From contig NZ_JACGXN010000005.1 of the NCBI RefSeq assembly GCF_014138285.1, positions 124,001 through 188,000 of the forward strand: a stretch of DNA of 64,000 nt, written 5' to 3'. Position 1 is the first letter of the stretch; each line of letters begins with the position of its first letter. The translations under genes and the position numbers were made by a program. Below, piece after piece: positions 27,044-36,102 of the stretch. The stretch is from Phyllobacterium myrsinacearum (GTDB lineage Bacteria > Pseudomonadota > Alphaproteobacteria > Rhizobiales > Rhizobiaceae). The notes under the pieces were generated by a model that was not told where the DNA came from, did no database searches, and worked only from the letters and a program-made list of their open reading frames with translations.

Positions 27044-28159
27044 TCAATTTCCTTCGCGTCTTTGATTGGCGTCTATTCCTGCACGCAGGAGTACATCGCG
27101 ACGCAGATCATCTTGCGGTATAAGTTCTTCCAGAAGGCGGAGAAAGTCCATCCGGCCCCGTCGAACGAGTGTTTCCAGAGCAAGCGGAATGGCTGAATTC
27201 GGTTCGCTCGTTCGAAAAAAAGAGGCAATCTGCAAGAGCTGATCAAAGGCCTGTTCGCGGTTTTGGATGACACCCGCAACGACAGATGCCTGTGGTTGAC
27301 CACCAGATTTGACGGGCTGTGCCGTATCCAAGGGCTCGGCGACCGATGGCGCACTTGGCATCGCCTGTGTGATGAGCTTCTCCATCTCGTTGTAAGCCCC
27401 GCTGATAGAGTCCAGAACCGATTGTATCCTGGAAACGGAAAATGCACCGACATGGTTTCCGCTTTCCTGGGTCAGAAATTCATCAATTGATGCCAGGGCC
27501 GCAAGCGACCGCATGACGTCATTCTTGTTGCGACTGAATCCATGGACGTCGACATGCTCGAGTGCATCGCGGAATTCGGCCCACTCTGGACCGGAAAGAT
27601 CGCGGAACGCCTGATCATAGGCCCAAAGGCTGAAACGGCCATAGCTTTCGTTGGGAAGCAGCGAAACAAGCCGCAGCGGACGTACCAGCGTTCCATCGTC
27701 CTGGCTGCCGTTAAGACCGGTCAGGGGAGCGAGTTTGTCGGATATGTCTTCGTCATCAATCGAATGGATCTGACCAAAATGTCCTTTGATCATCTTGTCG
27801 AATGCAACAAGTATTTCCGCCACCGCACTGAGCCCTTCGACCCGAACGGCAGCCTCCATGAGCCATGAGAATATTTCTATATCTTTGGTATGGAGAGACA
27901 GCGCTTCGAACGAGAGGTCGTGGACGTTGCGCCATTGGCTCGATGGCTTGTGGACAAAAGGCGCTGCATTTCTTGTATTGCGCTCATCGTCCTGGCTGAT
28001 GATGGCAGGATTTTCAATTGTCCGGTCTTCGGAACGGGCTGTCGAGCGTGCATCCCGGATGGCTTGATAGACAGAAACAAGTGTACTGTCAGTTCTTAGG
28101 TTAACTCCGCAAGGATTCTCTCCTGCAAACGCCACACCGAGAATTTCATAGTTATTCAT
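27044..28159 (-). CDS. tssA: T6SS protein TssA (ImpA family)
   Basis: A 371-residue protein. The ImpA N-terminal domain (about 1-250) includes GENPCGVNLRTDS, TKDIEIFSWLMEAAVRVEG and LAPLTGLNGSQDDGT. The C-terminal part (ALETLVRRGRMDFLRLLEELI) is short. TssA primes the baseplate and sheath; short forms like this act at the baseplate or cap. The frame is open to TTG 28180, but ATG 28159 gives the family's usual N-terminus (MNNYEILGVAF). It is the first gene of the tssA-to-tssG block and is divergent from clpV. Confidence 0.94.
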   Translation of the reverse strand: MNNYEILGVAFAGENPCGVNLRTDSTLVSVYQAIRDARSTARSEDRTIENPAIISQDDERNTRNAAPFVHKPSSQWRNVHDLSFEALSLHTKDIEIFSWLMEAAVRVEGLSAVAEILVAFDKMIKGHFGQIHSIDDEDISDKLAPLTGLNGSQDDGTLVRPLRLVSLLPNESYGRFSLWAYDQAFRDLSGPEWAEFRDALEHVDVHGFSRNKNDVMRSLAALASIDEFLTQESGNHVGAFSVSRIQSVLDSISGAYNEMEKLITQAMPSAPSVAEPLDTAQPVKSGGQPQASVVAGVIQNREQAFDQLLQIASFFRTSEPNSAIPLALETLVRRGRMDFLRLLEELIPQDDLRRDVLLRAGIDANQRREGN

Positions 28160-28440
28160 GCGCAAAACCCAAATACACAAACTCTGTAACGTCGTTTTGA
28201 ACCTTAAGGGAAGAATATGTCAAATGGAACATTGGCATATGACAGCTATCCCCGGGGGTTGCAAAGGGTCATAGTATCGTTGTGTGAACAATAATGTACC
28301 AGTGACATGGCTCTGTCATATTTTATAGGGCACAGTTATTTCATGGGTGGCATTTCCGGTGTTCGCTCTTTGGCGATTGATTTCCTGCTGTGGATTTTTC
28401 TATTGTGCATGCGATGAAAGCGGGAGCAGGGTTGTAATTC
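28160..28440. promoter_or_regulatory. Divergent tssA/clpV promoter region
   Basis: This 281-base region lies between two divergent halves of the T6SS, so it should hold promoters for both. It contains CCCCGGGG flanked by TATGAC and GTCATA (about 28236-28274), and TGACA/TGTCA around 28300-28317. A plus-strand candidate is GTGACA with a TATAGG 16 bases later, near 28301-28328. I looked for a sigma-54 GG-N10-GC element and found none with correct spacing. Confidence 0.45.
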
Positions 28441-31083
28441 ATGCCAAAACTGGATCTGAGGCGGCTGGTTCAAAAGCTGGACGGCGATGTAGTCGTCGGA
28501 TTGGAAGAGGCTGTCGCCATTGCAGTCAGGAATAACCATTCCAATGTTGAGATTGAGCATTGGCTCCTGGCGCTGAATGACAAGAGCGAACGCTTTCGCG
28601 AGGTTGTTCAACGCAGCGGGGGCGATTTGGCGGCGCTGGAATCCGAGGCCCATCGTGCTTTGGGGCGATATCCGCGCGATAATACGGCCGCCCCTGCTAT
28701 TTCCACCGGGATCATCGATGTCATTCGTGAAGCCTGGATCGCTGCGTCGCTCCAGAGCGGGCGAACCAGTATCGGTATTCTTGATCTCCTGCATACATTG
28801 CTGTCTGACAGCACATTGCGTGCCACAACCATCAGCTCCTTGCCATCTGCACGGGATATTCGGCTGGGTGAGCTGGAACGCCAGATGGAAGAACGCGGCG
28901 CAGAACCATCGGTAACGCCGAGGGCACAGCCGGGAGAGGCAGCACAGGCGCGCGGCGGCGATGAAGAATTCTTGTCCGCGTTTACCATCGATCTGACGGA
29001 ACAGGCACGCAATGGTGAAATTGATGCGGTTGTCGGCCGCGAGGCGGAGCTGCGTCAGCTGATTGATATTCTCGTTCGCCGCAGACAGAACAATCCCATC
29101 CTCGTTGGTGAAGCGGGTGTGGGAAAGACCGCAATTGTCGAGGCATTCGCCCTTGAAATTGTTGCCGGCAACGTGCCGGAAATGCTGCGTGACATCCGGT
29201 TGCTCACGCTTGACCTTGGCCTCCTGCAGGCGGGTGCTGGCGTCAAAGGGGAGTTTGAGCGGCGGTTGAAAGGCGTCATCGACGACGTCAAGGCCTCTCC
29301 CGTTCCGGTGATTCTCTTTATTGATGAGGCGCACAGTCTGGTCGGTGCAGGCGGACAGGCAGGTCAGGGCGATGCGGCCAACCTGCTGAAGCCAGCCCTT
29401 GCGCGCGGCGAACTGCGAACCGTCGCCGCGACGACCTGGGCCGAGTACAAGAAGTATTTTGAGCGGGATGCGGCACTGACCCGGCGTTTTCAGGTCGTGA
29501 AGGTGAACGAACCTGACGAAGAAACGGCGGTGCGAATGGTCCGCAGCCTCGTGCCTGCTCTCGAGAAACATCATCAGGTCAAAATACGCGACGAGGCGAT
29601 AAGGGCGGCTGTTTCGCTGTCGATGCGCTACATTCAGGGACGGCAGTTGCCTGACAAGGCGGTCAGTCTGATCGATACGGCATCGGCAGCCGTCTCTATC
29701 TCTCGTGCGACCGTACCGGCCCAGATCGAAGATGCGAATCGTGCGATTGATCTGCTCAATCTTGAGAAGCAACGGTTGGAGGCGGAGCCTGAAACAACCA
29801 CTGGTCGAGAGCGGCTGGTCGAGATCGAAACCCAACTGACGACGTTGCAGGCAACAGCCAAGGCATTCACCACGCGGTTGGAACAGGAGAAATCCCTCGT
29901 TGAGGTCGCCGACAAGGTTGAAAATGCCTTTGACGAACCGGGAAACAGGCCGAAGCTTGGGGTGCTGGAGAAGGAGCTGCGCCTGTTGCAGGGCGAGTCT
30001 CCGCTGATTCATCGTGTGGTTGATCGCGAAACCGTTGCCGCCGTGACTGCGCGCTGGACGGGCATCCCTGTTGGCCGGCTGGTGCGCAGCCTTGTGGAGG
30101 CTGTGCAGACGCTTGAAGCGCGTCTTCAAGAGCGTGTCGTCGGACAGGATCAGGCCATTGCTCTTATTTCGGATGCCATGATCACGGCGCGCGCCAATCT
30201 GGGCGATGACAGGCGCCCGCCTGGCGTTTTCCTCATGGTCGGAACCTCCGGTGTCGGTAAAACCGAAACGGCCCTGGCTCTGGCAACGACTCTATACGGC
30301 GGAGACCAGAACCTGACGATCATCAATATGTCGGAGTTCAAGGAAGAGCACAAAGTTTCGCTGCTTCTCGGCTCACCCCCCGGGTATGTCGGCTATGGCG
30401 AAGGTGGCATACTGACGGAAGCGGTGCGCAAGCGGCCCTATGGCGTGCTGCTTCTCGATGAGATCGACAAGGCGCATCCGGGCGTTCAGGACATCTTCTA
30501 TCAGGTCTTCGACAAGGGCATGTTGAAGGACGGGGAAGGGCGTGACATCGATTTCAAGAATACAACCATCCTGATGACCGCCAACACGGGCACGAACACG
30601 CTGACGGCGCTTGCCGCCGACCCGGAAACAATGCCGGAAGGTCAGGCCCTGGTTGAAATGCTGCAACCGGAATTGCTTGGGCAGTTCAAGCCGGCATTTC
30701 TGGGCCGGGTAACGATCGTGCCATACAAGCCGCTTGACGACAAAGTTCTGGCGATGATTGCCAAATTGCAGATCGACAAGGTCCGCAAGCGCCTGCGTGA
30801 TTCTTATAAGGCGGATCTTTCCGTCTCGCAAAAAGCCACCGACGCGCTGATTGCACGGTCTAAAGCTGTGGAAACCGGTGCGAGAGCAATCGAATCAACA
30901 ATATCGCGTGAGTTGCTTCCAAAACTTTCTCGCAATATATTGGAATTGACACTGGAGAATTTACATCCGGCAGTTGTACATGTAGATACAGATGACGCCG
31001 GGGGGTTTCTTGTTTCCATTGACCCGGTAAAGCTATTGCAGGATCCACCTGAACATCCGTCACAAAAGGATGGTAGGGGGTAA
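28441..31083 (+). CDS. clpV: T6SS sheath-recycling ATPase ClpV (TssH)
   Basis: An 880-residue AAA+ protein. The N-terminal double Clp-N domain (about 1-150) binds the contracted sheath. AAA1 has Walker A GEAGVGKT (223-230) and Walker B FIDEAH (293-298). A middle coiled region (about 425-520) follows, then AAA2 with GTSGVGKT (601-608) and [12 protein letters not shown]. The [11 protein letters not shown] segment before AAA2 is typical of ClpB/ClpV. Being next to hcp, and having no M-domain as long as in ClpB, supports ClpV over ClpB. It disassembles contracted TssB-TssC sheath for reuse. Transcribed divergently from tssA. Confidence 0.97.
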   Translation: MPKLDLRRLVQKLDGDVVVGLEEAVAIAVRNNHSNVEIEHWLLALNDKSERFREVVQRSGGDLAALESEAHRALGRYPRDNTAAPAISTGIIDVIREAWIAASLQSGRTSIGILDLLHTLLSDSTLRATTISSLPSARDIRLGELERQMEERGAEPSVTPRAQPGEAAQARGGDEEFLSAFTIDLTEQARNGEIDAVVGREAELRQLIDILVRRRQNNPILVGEAGVGKTAIVEAFALEIVAGNVPEMLRDIRLLTLDLGLLQAGAGVKGEFERRLKGVIDDVKASPVPVILFIDEAHSLVGAGGQAGQGDAANLLKPALARGELRTVAATTWAEYKKYFERDAALTRRFQVVKVNEPDEETAVRMVRSLVPALEKHHQVKIRDEAIRAAVSLSMRYIQGRQLPDKAVSLIDTASAAVSISRATVPAQIEDANRAIDLLNLEKQRLEAEPETTTGRERLVEIETQLTTLQATAKAFTTRLEQEKSLVEVADKVENAFDEPGNRPKLGVLEKELRLLQGESPLIHRVVDRETVAAVTARWTGIPVGRLVRSLVEAVQTLEARLQERVVGQDQAIALISDAMITARANLGDDRRPPGVFLMVGTSGVGKTETALALATTLYGGDQNLTIINMSEFKEEHKVSLLLGSPPGYVGYGEGGILTEAVRKRPYGVLLLDEIDKAHPGVQDIFYQVFDKGMLKDGEGRDIDFKNTTILMTANTGTNTLTALAADPETMPEGQALVEMLQPELLGQFKPAFLGRVTIVPYKPLDDKVLAMIAKLQIDKVRKRLRDSYKADLSVSQKATDALIARSKAVETGARAIESTISRELLPKLSRNILELTLENLHPAVVHVDTDDAGGFLVSIDPVKLLQDPPEHPSQKDGRG

Positions 31084-31162
31084 ATACGTTGCCTATATTT
31101 ACTTGGGCAATTTCAGAGAGAGGGTATATCCCGCAAGTCCTACTGACTCAAGGAGCTAGATA

Positions 31163-31639
31163 ATGCCGATTTACTTGCAGATTGACGGAATTCAGGGTGA
31201 TGCGACCCAAGAAACACATAAGCGCTGGATGGATATTGAAGCCATTCACTGGAATGTGGGCCGTAAAATGAGCACTTCAGCGGGTTCTGCAGCGAACCGC
31301 GAAGCATCTGAACCAACGATCAGTGAAGTTGTTCTGACCAAGGTCAGTGATTCATCTTCAACGAAGTTGTTCCAGGAAGCCGTTTCCGGCAGCTCGGGGA
31401 AACTGGCAACCATTCACCTGGTTACAACCGGTAATCCTGGCCAGACCTATATCGAGTATAAGCTGACCAATACTTTGATCGCCAACTATTCGGTTGATTC
31501 CAATGGTGATCGTCCGGTTGAGACGCTGCGTTTGAACTTCACCAAGATGGAAGTGAAGTACACGCCATACGACGCGAACCAGAGCCCGCAGTCGCCAATG
31601 ATTGCATCTTACGATCTCGCCACAACGCGCGCTGCGTAA
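31163..31639 (+). CDS. hcp: T6SS tube protein Hcp (TssD)
   Basis: A 158-residue Hcp1-family protein that stacks as hexameric rings to form the inner tube and is itself secreted. Family marks are MPIYLQIDGIQGDAT, WMDIEAIHWNVGRKM and VVLTKVSDSSSTKLFQEAV. ATG 31163 has AAGGAG eight bases upstream, a strong ribosome site as expected for an abundant protein. It lies 79 bases after clpV and is followed by a stable stem-loop. No C-terminal effector extension is seen. Confidence 0.97.
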   Translation: MPIYLQIDGIQGDATQETHKRWMDIEAIHWNVGRKMSTSAGSAANREASEPTISEVVLTKVSDSSSTKLFQEAVSGSSGKLATIHLVTTGNPGQTYIEYKLTNTLIANYSVDSNGDRPVETLRLNFTKMEVKYTPYDANQSPQSPMIASYDLATTRAA

Positions 31640-31653
31640 AGACAAAAATGAGA

Positions 31654-31683
31654 AAGCGGAGCGGGTTCATGCCCGCTTCGCTT
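31654..31683 (+). terminator. Stem-loop after hcp
   Basis: A 12-pair stem (one G-U pair) starting AAGCGGAGCGGG with a 6-base loop TTCATG, 15 bases after the hcp stop. What follows is C/T-rich but not a clean T-run. It probably ends or stabilises the hcp transcript and limits read-through into the OmpA-like gene. Confidence 0.65.
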
Positions 31684-31754
31684 CTTCGCTCGCTCTGCCG
31701 GTTACCCGGCATTGAATATAAGCATGTGTGATGACTTTTACGTAATGGCTGAGC

Positions 31755-31783
31755 TTGAAATTGGCCATTGGTTAATTTATTCT
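31755..31783 (+). promoter_or_regulatory. Sigma-70-like promoter of the OmpA-like gene
   Basis: TTGAAA, a 17-base spacer and TATTCT lie 35-63 bases before the ATG at 31818 and directly after the hcp stem-loop. Spacing is ideal and both boxes are fair matches. This suggests the OmpA-like gene can be transcribed on its own. Confidence 0.45.
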
Positions 31784-31817
31784 GAATTCAACTTACCGTT
31801 CTCGAAGAGGTTACATC

Positions 31818-32348
31818 ATGCGCCAGCTTTTTTCTATTTCTGCAGCCATTTTGATTGGCGTTGCTTCGCCCGCAATCGCCGGCCCGGCTTACAAGTCGGA
31901 AGATATAGTCAAGCATTTCGTCAACACGGCGGATCTTGGTAAGTCACGCGCGATTTGTGTCGGGACGGATCAGGAATGTGCGAAGAAGGTTGTGAACCCC
32001 GCAGCTTCGCCGTTGAACATGAAGGTTACATTCGAGCTGAATTCCGATCGTTTGACGGAAGAAGCAAAGCAGACCCTTGGTGAATTTGCGAAGGCGCTCA
32101 ACGATCAGCGACTCCAGGTTGCTACTTTCCAGGTTGAAGGTCATACGGACGCAATCGGTACAGACGCATACAATGACACATTGTCCATGCGCCGTGCCGA
32201 GTCCGTCTCTGCTTATCTGAGCCAGCTTGGTGTTTCCCCCGAGCGTCTGAAGGCAGAAGGTTTCGGCAAGCGTCATCCGAGCGTGAGCGATCCTTTCTCG
32301 CCGGAAAACCGCCGTGTAGAAACCCGTCTGGTGCTTCCACAGGGTTAA
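31818..32348 (+). CDS. Exported OmpA-family peptidoglycan-binding protein
   Basis: A 176-residue protein. A signal peptide (MRQLFSISAAILIGVASPAIA, cleaved before GPAY) is followed by a short spacer with two cysteines (ICVGTDQEC). An OmpA C-terminal domain (about 70-174) carries FELNSDRLTEEAKQTLGEFA, VEGHTDAIGTDAYN and RAESVSAYL. It would bind the cell wall in the periplasm; no lipobox is seen. Its place after hcp suggests a T6SS-linked envelope role, but a hairpin and a good promoter separate the two genes. TssL already has an OmpA domain, so this would be a second wall contact. Confidence 0.85.
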   Translation: MRQLFSISAAILIGVASPAIAGPAYKSEDIVKHFVNTADLGKSRAICVGTDQECAKKVVNPAASPLNMKVTFELNSDRLTEEAKQTLGEFAKALNDQRLQVATFQVEGHTDAIGTDAYNDTLSMRRAESVSAYLSQLGVSPERLKAEGFGKRHPSVSDPFSPENRRVETRLVLPQG

Positions 32349-32415
32349 ATCAGGCAGAGGAACACAGTCTTTCCCGCTGTGCTGCCCCCACAACTGGGAC
32401 AATAGTATTGTTTTG

Positions 32416-32449
32416 ATGGCGGAAGTCGGCGGAAGCAGACTTCCGCCAT
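32416..32449 (+). terminator. Stem-loop downstream of the OmpA-like gene
   Basis: ATGGCGGAAGTC and its exact complement form a 12-base stem with a 10-base loop, 67 bases after the OmpA-like stop. No T-run follows. It marks the likely end of the T6SS transcription units. Confidence 0.55.
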
Positions 32450-32619
32450 ATCTATTGCAACCTATGATCGAGATATCAGCCCGTCCTTTTGGATATCAGA
32501 CTGGCATCCGCCCGATCGATTTTGAGTAGATGTGTTCCCGATTCGAATTTGTCGCGCTAGAGTGCAGCCGTACGTGCATCATGCGAAACTGCGCAGGTTG
32601 AGATCGGAGAGACAACGTC

Positions 32620-33561
32620 ATGTCTGAAACGCGTCGTAAGCTGACCACGATCTTCTCTGCGGATGTTCAGGACTATACCCGTTTGATGCAGGTGGACGAA
32701 GAGGCCACGCTCGTCACCCTCAAACAGTATCGGGATGCCATGACGCGCCTGATCGAAGCCCACGATGGCCGCGTCATCAATACCTGGGGTGATGGCCTCA
32801 TCGCCGAATTCTCCAGTGTGGTTGAGGCAGTGCGGGCCGCTGTCGATATCCAGAACGAACTTGCGGGCCACAATGCCAAACGCCCTGATGGCACGCGGAT
32901 GCTTTTCCGCATAGGTATCAACCTTGGCGACGTCATTACCGAAGGCGATGACATTTATGGCGATGGCGTGAACGTTGCCGCCCGGTTGCAAACGTCGGCA
33001 GCGGCCGGTGGTATCGTCATTTCCAGTACAGTCTATGAGCAGGTTCGCAACAAGATGACCGTCGGTTTCGAATATCTTGGACAACTTCCGCTCAAGAACA
33101 TCGAAGGCGGTGTGACGAGTTATGCCGTACGGATCGGTGCGGATGCCGCGTCTCCGGCACAGGGGATCCCCTTGAAGCAAGCGCACTCCTCCGGCTTGCA
33201 TCCCGGAAATACACAACCCGATACCAGTACAACGTCCGGGCCGTCGCACAGGAGGAACTTTGGCGTATTGGGTGCGGTAGCCGGGGGTATTGCCGCCATA
33301 AATGCCGCCTCCTGGAGCGGAACTTTCTGGGCCGCATGGCCTATTCTTGCCATCGCCGTCATTGCGGCTCTCCGATGGATACGGACAACCACGCGCGTTG
33401 ATCGCGTTATCGCGACGCTGACCCTTGTTGGCCTTGTTGTGGTCAGCATCAATATACTTACCTGGGACGGCACGATCTGGGCGCAATGGCCGATGATCGG
33501 CCTGGCGGTCGCCGGCGGTATCCGATGGTTTACCCGTCAACAGCATATTGCGCGGGGCTGA
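32620..33561 (+). CDS. Class III adenylate/guanylate cyclase with C-terminal membrane segments
   Basis: A 313-residue protein. The N-terminal catalytic domain (about 8-170) has TTIFSADVQDYTRLM with the first metal Asp (D15), NTWGDGL with the second (D58), and FRIGINLGDVITEGDDIYG plus DGVNVAARLQ in the substrate region. The C-terminal part has two to four hydrophobic segments (about 213-310) with repeated WSGTFWAAWP and WDGTIWAQWP units. Many rhizobia encode numerous such cyclases. The N-terminal position of the catalytic domain is unusual compared with most membrane cyclases. It follows the T6SS locus in the same direction but behind a terminator-like hairpin. Confidence 0.88.
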   Translation: MSETRRKLTTIFSADVQDYTRLMQVDEEATLVTLKQYRDAMTRLIEAHDGRVINTWGDGLIAEFSSVVEAVRAAVDIQNELAGHNAKRPDGTRMLFRIGINLGDVITEGDDIYGDGVNVAARLQTSAAAGGIVISSTVYEQVRNKMTVGFEYLGQLPLKNIEGGVTSYAVRIGADAASPAQGIPLKQAHSSGLHPGNTQPDTSTTSGPSHRRNFGVLGAVAGGIAAINAASWSGTFWAAWPILAIAVIAALRWIRTTTRVDRVIATLTLVGLVVVSINILTWDGTIWAQWPMIGLAVAGGIRWFTRQQHIARG

Positions 33562-33751
33562 GACCTCAAGGATAGTCTTGATAAAAGGCATGGCAGCACA
33601 CAAATATAGGGCACACCTTTTTTCGTCTGCCGGATGAGACCCGAAATCAGCTTCACTTTCAGCAAAACACCTTGTTGACTGGCAGGTTTTGGCGCTCAAT
33701 CTTCGGCAACGGATATACGGTCACGTCCACCGACTGATGGAAGAGAACAAA

Positions 33752-34198
33752 ATGCACAAATACGAAAAGAATGCCGATGTCATCTCAACACTCTCTCCCG
33801 AGCAATTTCGTGTAACGCAGCAAAACGGAACCGAGCGTCCAGGCACGGGTGAGTATCTGGATAACAAAGAGCCGGGTATCTACGTTGACATCGTTTCGGG
33901 CGAACCGCTTTTTGCATCCTCGGACAAGTTTGAATCGGGATGCGGCTGGCCAAGCTTCACCAAGCCCATTGAACCTGCGCATGTGAGTGAACTGCGTGAT
34001 GACAGCTATGGCATGGTCCGTATCGAAGTGCGCTCAAGCCATGGCGACAGCCACCTTGGGCATGTATTCCCCGATGGTCCGCAGGATCGCGGCGGTCTAC
34101 GCTACTGCATCAACTCGGCGTCACTCCGCTTCATCCACCGTGACGACATGGAGGCCGAGGGCTATGGTGCTTACCTGAATCAAGTGGAGGATATCTGA
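33752..34198 (+). CDS. msrB: Methionine-R-sulfoxide reductase MsrB
   Basis: A 148-residue enzyme that reduces the R epimer of methionine sulfoxide. Conserved blocks are [23 protein letters not shown] and RYCINSASL with the catalytic Cys. The two CxxC zinc motifs of E. coli-type MsrB are absent ([13 protein letters not shown] where Cys pairs would be), so this is the zinc-free form. The frame is open to 33689, but GGAAGAG six bases before ATG 33752 decides the start. The stop shares a base with the msrA start (TGATG), so both reductases are made together for oxidative damage repair. Confidence 0.95.
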   Translation: MHKYEKNADVISTLSPEQFRVTQQNGTERPGTGEYLDNKEPGIYVDIVSGEPLFASSDKFESGCGWPSFTKPIEPAHVSELRDDSYGMVRIEVRSSHGDSHLGHVFPDGPQDRGGLRYCINSASLRFIHRDDMEAEGYGAYLNQVEDI

Positions 34199-34713
34199 TG
34201 ACACAAGAACGCGCAGTCCTTGCCGGCGGTTGTTTCTGGGGCATGCAGGATCTGATCCGTCGCTATGATGGTGTCCTGTCAACGCGTGTCGGCTATTCCG
34301 GCGGCGACGTGCCGAATGCCACGTACCGCAATCATGGTACGCATGCGGAAGCCATCGAGATCATTTTTGATCCTGACCGGATCAGCTACCGGAAGATACT
34401 GGAATTCTTCTTCCAGATTCACGATCCCACAACACTCAACCGCCAGGGCAACGATCTGGGTTTGAGTTATCGCTCCGCCATTTTTTACACGAGCGAGGAG
34501 CAGAAGCGCGTTGCGGAAGATACGATTGCTGACGTTGACGCCTCCGGCCTGTGGCCCGGGAAAGTCGTGACCGAGCTTGCCCCGGTTGGTGACTTCTGGG
34601 AAGCGGAACCGGAACATCAGGATTATCTGGAACGCTATCCCAATGGCTACACCTGCCATTTCATCAGGCCAAACTGGAAGCTGCCAGTCAGAGACAAGGC
34701 AGTTGCATCATAG
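34198..34713 (+). CDS. msrA: Methionine-S-sulfoxide reductase MsrA
   Basis: A 171-residue MsrA with the catalytic GCFWGMQD near the N-terminus and [20 protein letters not shown] and [20 protein letters not shown] downstream. It reduces the S epimer of methionine sulfoxide and complements MsrB in the same operon. It lacks a signal peptide, so it acts in the cytoplasm. Two small stem-loops follow its stop (34716-34730 and near 34733-34750). Confidence 0.96.
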   Translation: MTQERAVLAGGCFWGMQDLIRRYDGVLSTRVGYSGGDVPNATYRNHGTHAEAIEIIFDPDRISYRKILEFFFQIHDPTTLNRQGNDLGLSYRSAIFYTSEEQKRVAEDTIADVDASGLWPGKVVTELAPVGDFWEAEPEHQDYLERYPNGYTCHFIRPNWKLPVRDKAVAS

Positions 34714-34715
34714 TT

Positions 34716-34730
34716 CGCCCCTTGCGGGCG
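34716..34730 (+). terminator. Small hairpin after msrA
   Basis: CGCCC-CTTGC-GGGCG directly after the msrA stop, followed closely by a second small hairpin, GAAGC-GATGCT-GCTTC. Neither has a T-run. Weak terminator candidate for the msrBA operon. Confidence 0.3.
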
Positions 34731-34892
34731 GAAGGAAGCGATGCTGCTTCAATGTTGTTGGAACCACCCGCGGGGGGCTTTCGTCCTCCCGGCGGCCGGT
34801 GCGATTGAACTTCATTTCATGCACTTGTGTGCTCTAGTTGTTCAAAAGACGGGTTCTCTGGATCAGCCGGAGAATCCTGAGGGGTTTTACAG

Positions 34893-35492
34893 GTGAAGAC
34901 ACTGGTTCGGACTGGATTGTTCGCGGCGTGTGCCGTCTTGTGGCCGCTGTCTGCCTACGCCCAATGGCAAGCTGTCGAGAAGGTCGAAACATACGCCATA
35001 GCCGGAAAGTCAGGGGCAGAACTTTATGCCTCCATCGGCGAGCGCGGTCCGATGATCGGCAGCAGGACACGTGTCATCGCCCATACTAATTTCAAACTGA
35101 CATGGCAGCGGAAATACGAACGGCAGGGCAATGCCTGCACGCTGGCATCGGCCCGGCCCAAGCTTATCATCACATACACGTTGCCAAAGCCAGCCGAGTC
35201 ACTGCCTGCATCCACACGTGGACGTTGGGAGACTTTCATCGCCGGCGTGCAGGCTCATGAAGCCGTGCACGGTGAGACAATCAAGGACATGGTCAAGGCG
35301 ATTGAAGCTGCAACCATAGGCCTTTCCGTCCCGGATGATCCCGATTGCCGCAAGATCAGGGTCGAAATGACGAAGCGTCTTTCCGAACTGTCGCTGGCAC
35401 AGCGTCAGAAAGGCCGAGATTTCGACCGGGTTGAAATGGGAGAGGGCGGCAATATCCAGCAAATGATTCTCCGGCTGGTTAATGGCGAGTGA
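34893..35492 (+). CDS. Exported DUF922 zinc-protease-like protein
   Basis: A 199-residue protein from GTG 34893. A signal peptide (TLVRTGLFAACAVLWPLSAYA) is followed by a DUF922 domain with a clear HEAVHGE zinc motif near the middle and WQRKYERQGNACTLASARPK before it. DUF922 proteins are predicted secreted zinc proteases of unknown substrate. The gene stands alone and its 3' end overlaps the convergent methyltransferase gene by 14 bases. A loose match to the EcfG pattern (GGAAC-N17-CGTC) lies about 110 bases upstream but is G/C-rich and unconvincing. Confidence 0.85.
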   Translation: MKTLVRTGLFAACAVLWPLSAYAQWQAVEKVETYAIAGKSGAELYASIGERGPMIGSRTRVIAHTNFKLTWQRKYERQGNACTLASARPKLIITYTLPKPAESLPASTRGRWETFIAGVQAHEAVHGETIKDMVKAIEAATIGLSVPDDPDCRKIRVEMTKRLSELSLAQRQKGRDFDRVEMGEGGNIQQMILRLVNGE

Positions 35493-36057
35493 TCCTGTAG
35501 ACGGCCGCTGGCGGCAGGTTGCAAACGGCCCGGCCAATATGGGTTGCCTTTAATTCGAGGCGGTCGAGAATACGCTGTGGAACCGGGCATCGAGGGCCGT
35601 AGGTAAACTGGTAGAACGCGCCATCAGACTGCAGGTAATGGAAGGCCCCGGACAGAATGTCCGTCACTTTCTGTGCCGGCATTGAGAGCAGCGGGAGCCC
35701 GCTGACAACGGCTGAAACCGGCTTTCCCTCGAAAATTCCGTTCTGCGCCAGTTCGGCCGCATCCATCAGCAACACCCTCGATTGCGGGAACCGTTTTTCG
35801 AGAATGCCCCTGAATTCCGAGCCGAATTCGATCAGCGTCAGATCGCTTTCCTTAACACCTTTCTCCAGAAGCGCGCGGGTAAAGACACCCGTGCCCGGCC
35901 CCAGCTCCAGCACGGGGCCGGTATTCGGCCGGATTTCACTGGTCATGATCCGGGCCAGCGCCTTGCCGGAGGGTGCAACGGCTGCCACCCGCAACGGGTC
36001 GGAGAGCCACGTCCGGAAAAAATAGGCAAGATCAGTCCATGTGCCTGCATTTGTCAT
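35479..36057 (-). CDS. SAM-dependent methyltransferase, phospholipid N-methyltransferase (PmtA)-like
   Basis: A 192-residue class I methyltransferase. The SAM-binding motif is LELGPGTGVFTRALL with an acidic LIEFGSEF after it. The N-terminus (AYFFRTWLSDPLRVAAVAPSG) and the PLLSMPAQKV and FYQFTYGPRCPVP segments resemble the Sinorhizobium-type PmtA, which methylates phosphatidylethanolamine toward phosphatidylcholine. An rRNA-dimethylase-like relative is the main alternative, so the substrate stays open. Its end overlaps the DUF922 gene tail-to-tail. Confidence 0.8.
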   Translation of the reverse strand: MTNAGTWTDLAYFFRTWLSDPLRVAAVAPSGKALARIMTSEIRPNTGPVLELGPGTGVFTRALLEKGVKESDLTLIEFGSEFRGILEKRFPQSRVLLMDAAELAQNGIFEGKPVSAVVSGLPLLSMPAQKVTDILSGAFHYLQSDGAFYQFTYGPRCPVPQRILDRLELKATHIGRAVCNLPPAAVYRITRH

Positions 36058-36102
36058 TTTATCTCCTAAAGTCGCCGTCCGTCACAGGAAAGCATTGCGG
36101 GT

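Noticed and set aside
28160..28440. Sigma-54 promoter for clpV
   Set aside because: TTGGCGATTGATTTCCTGC looked like a -24/-12 element, but the GG-to-GC distance is three bases too long.
28336..30129. 597-codon minus-strand open frame across clpV
   Set aside because: It lies wholly opposite the clearly real clpV, has no domain character (Arg/Gln/Cys-rich, low order) and no ribosome site. GC-rich codon use makes such antisense frames common.
1..32348. VgrG, PAAR or a clear effector-immunity pair inside the T6SS locus
   Set aside because: No gene with VgrG spike, PAAR repeat or known toxin motif was found; they must lie outside the window.
34760..34785. EcfG promoter for the DUF922 gene
   Set aside because: GGAAC-N17-CGTC is present but lies in a G/C-run and more than 100 bases from the start; chance or hairpin structure is as likely.
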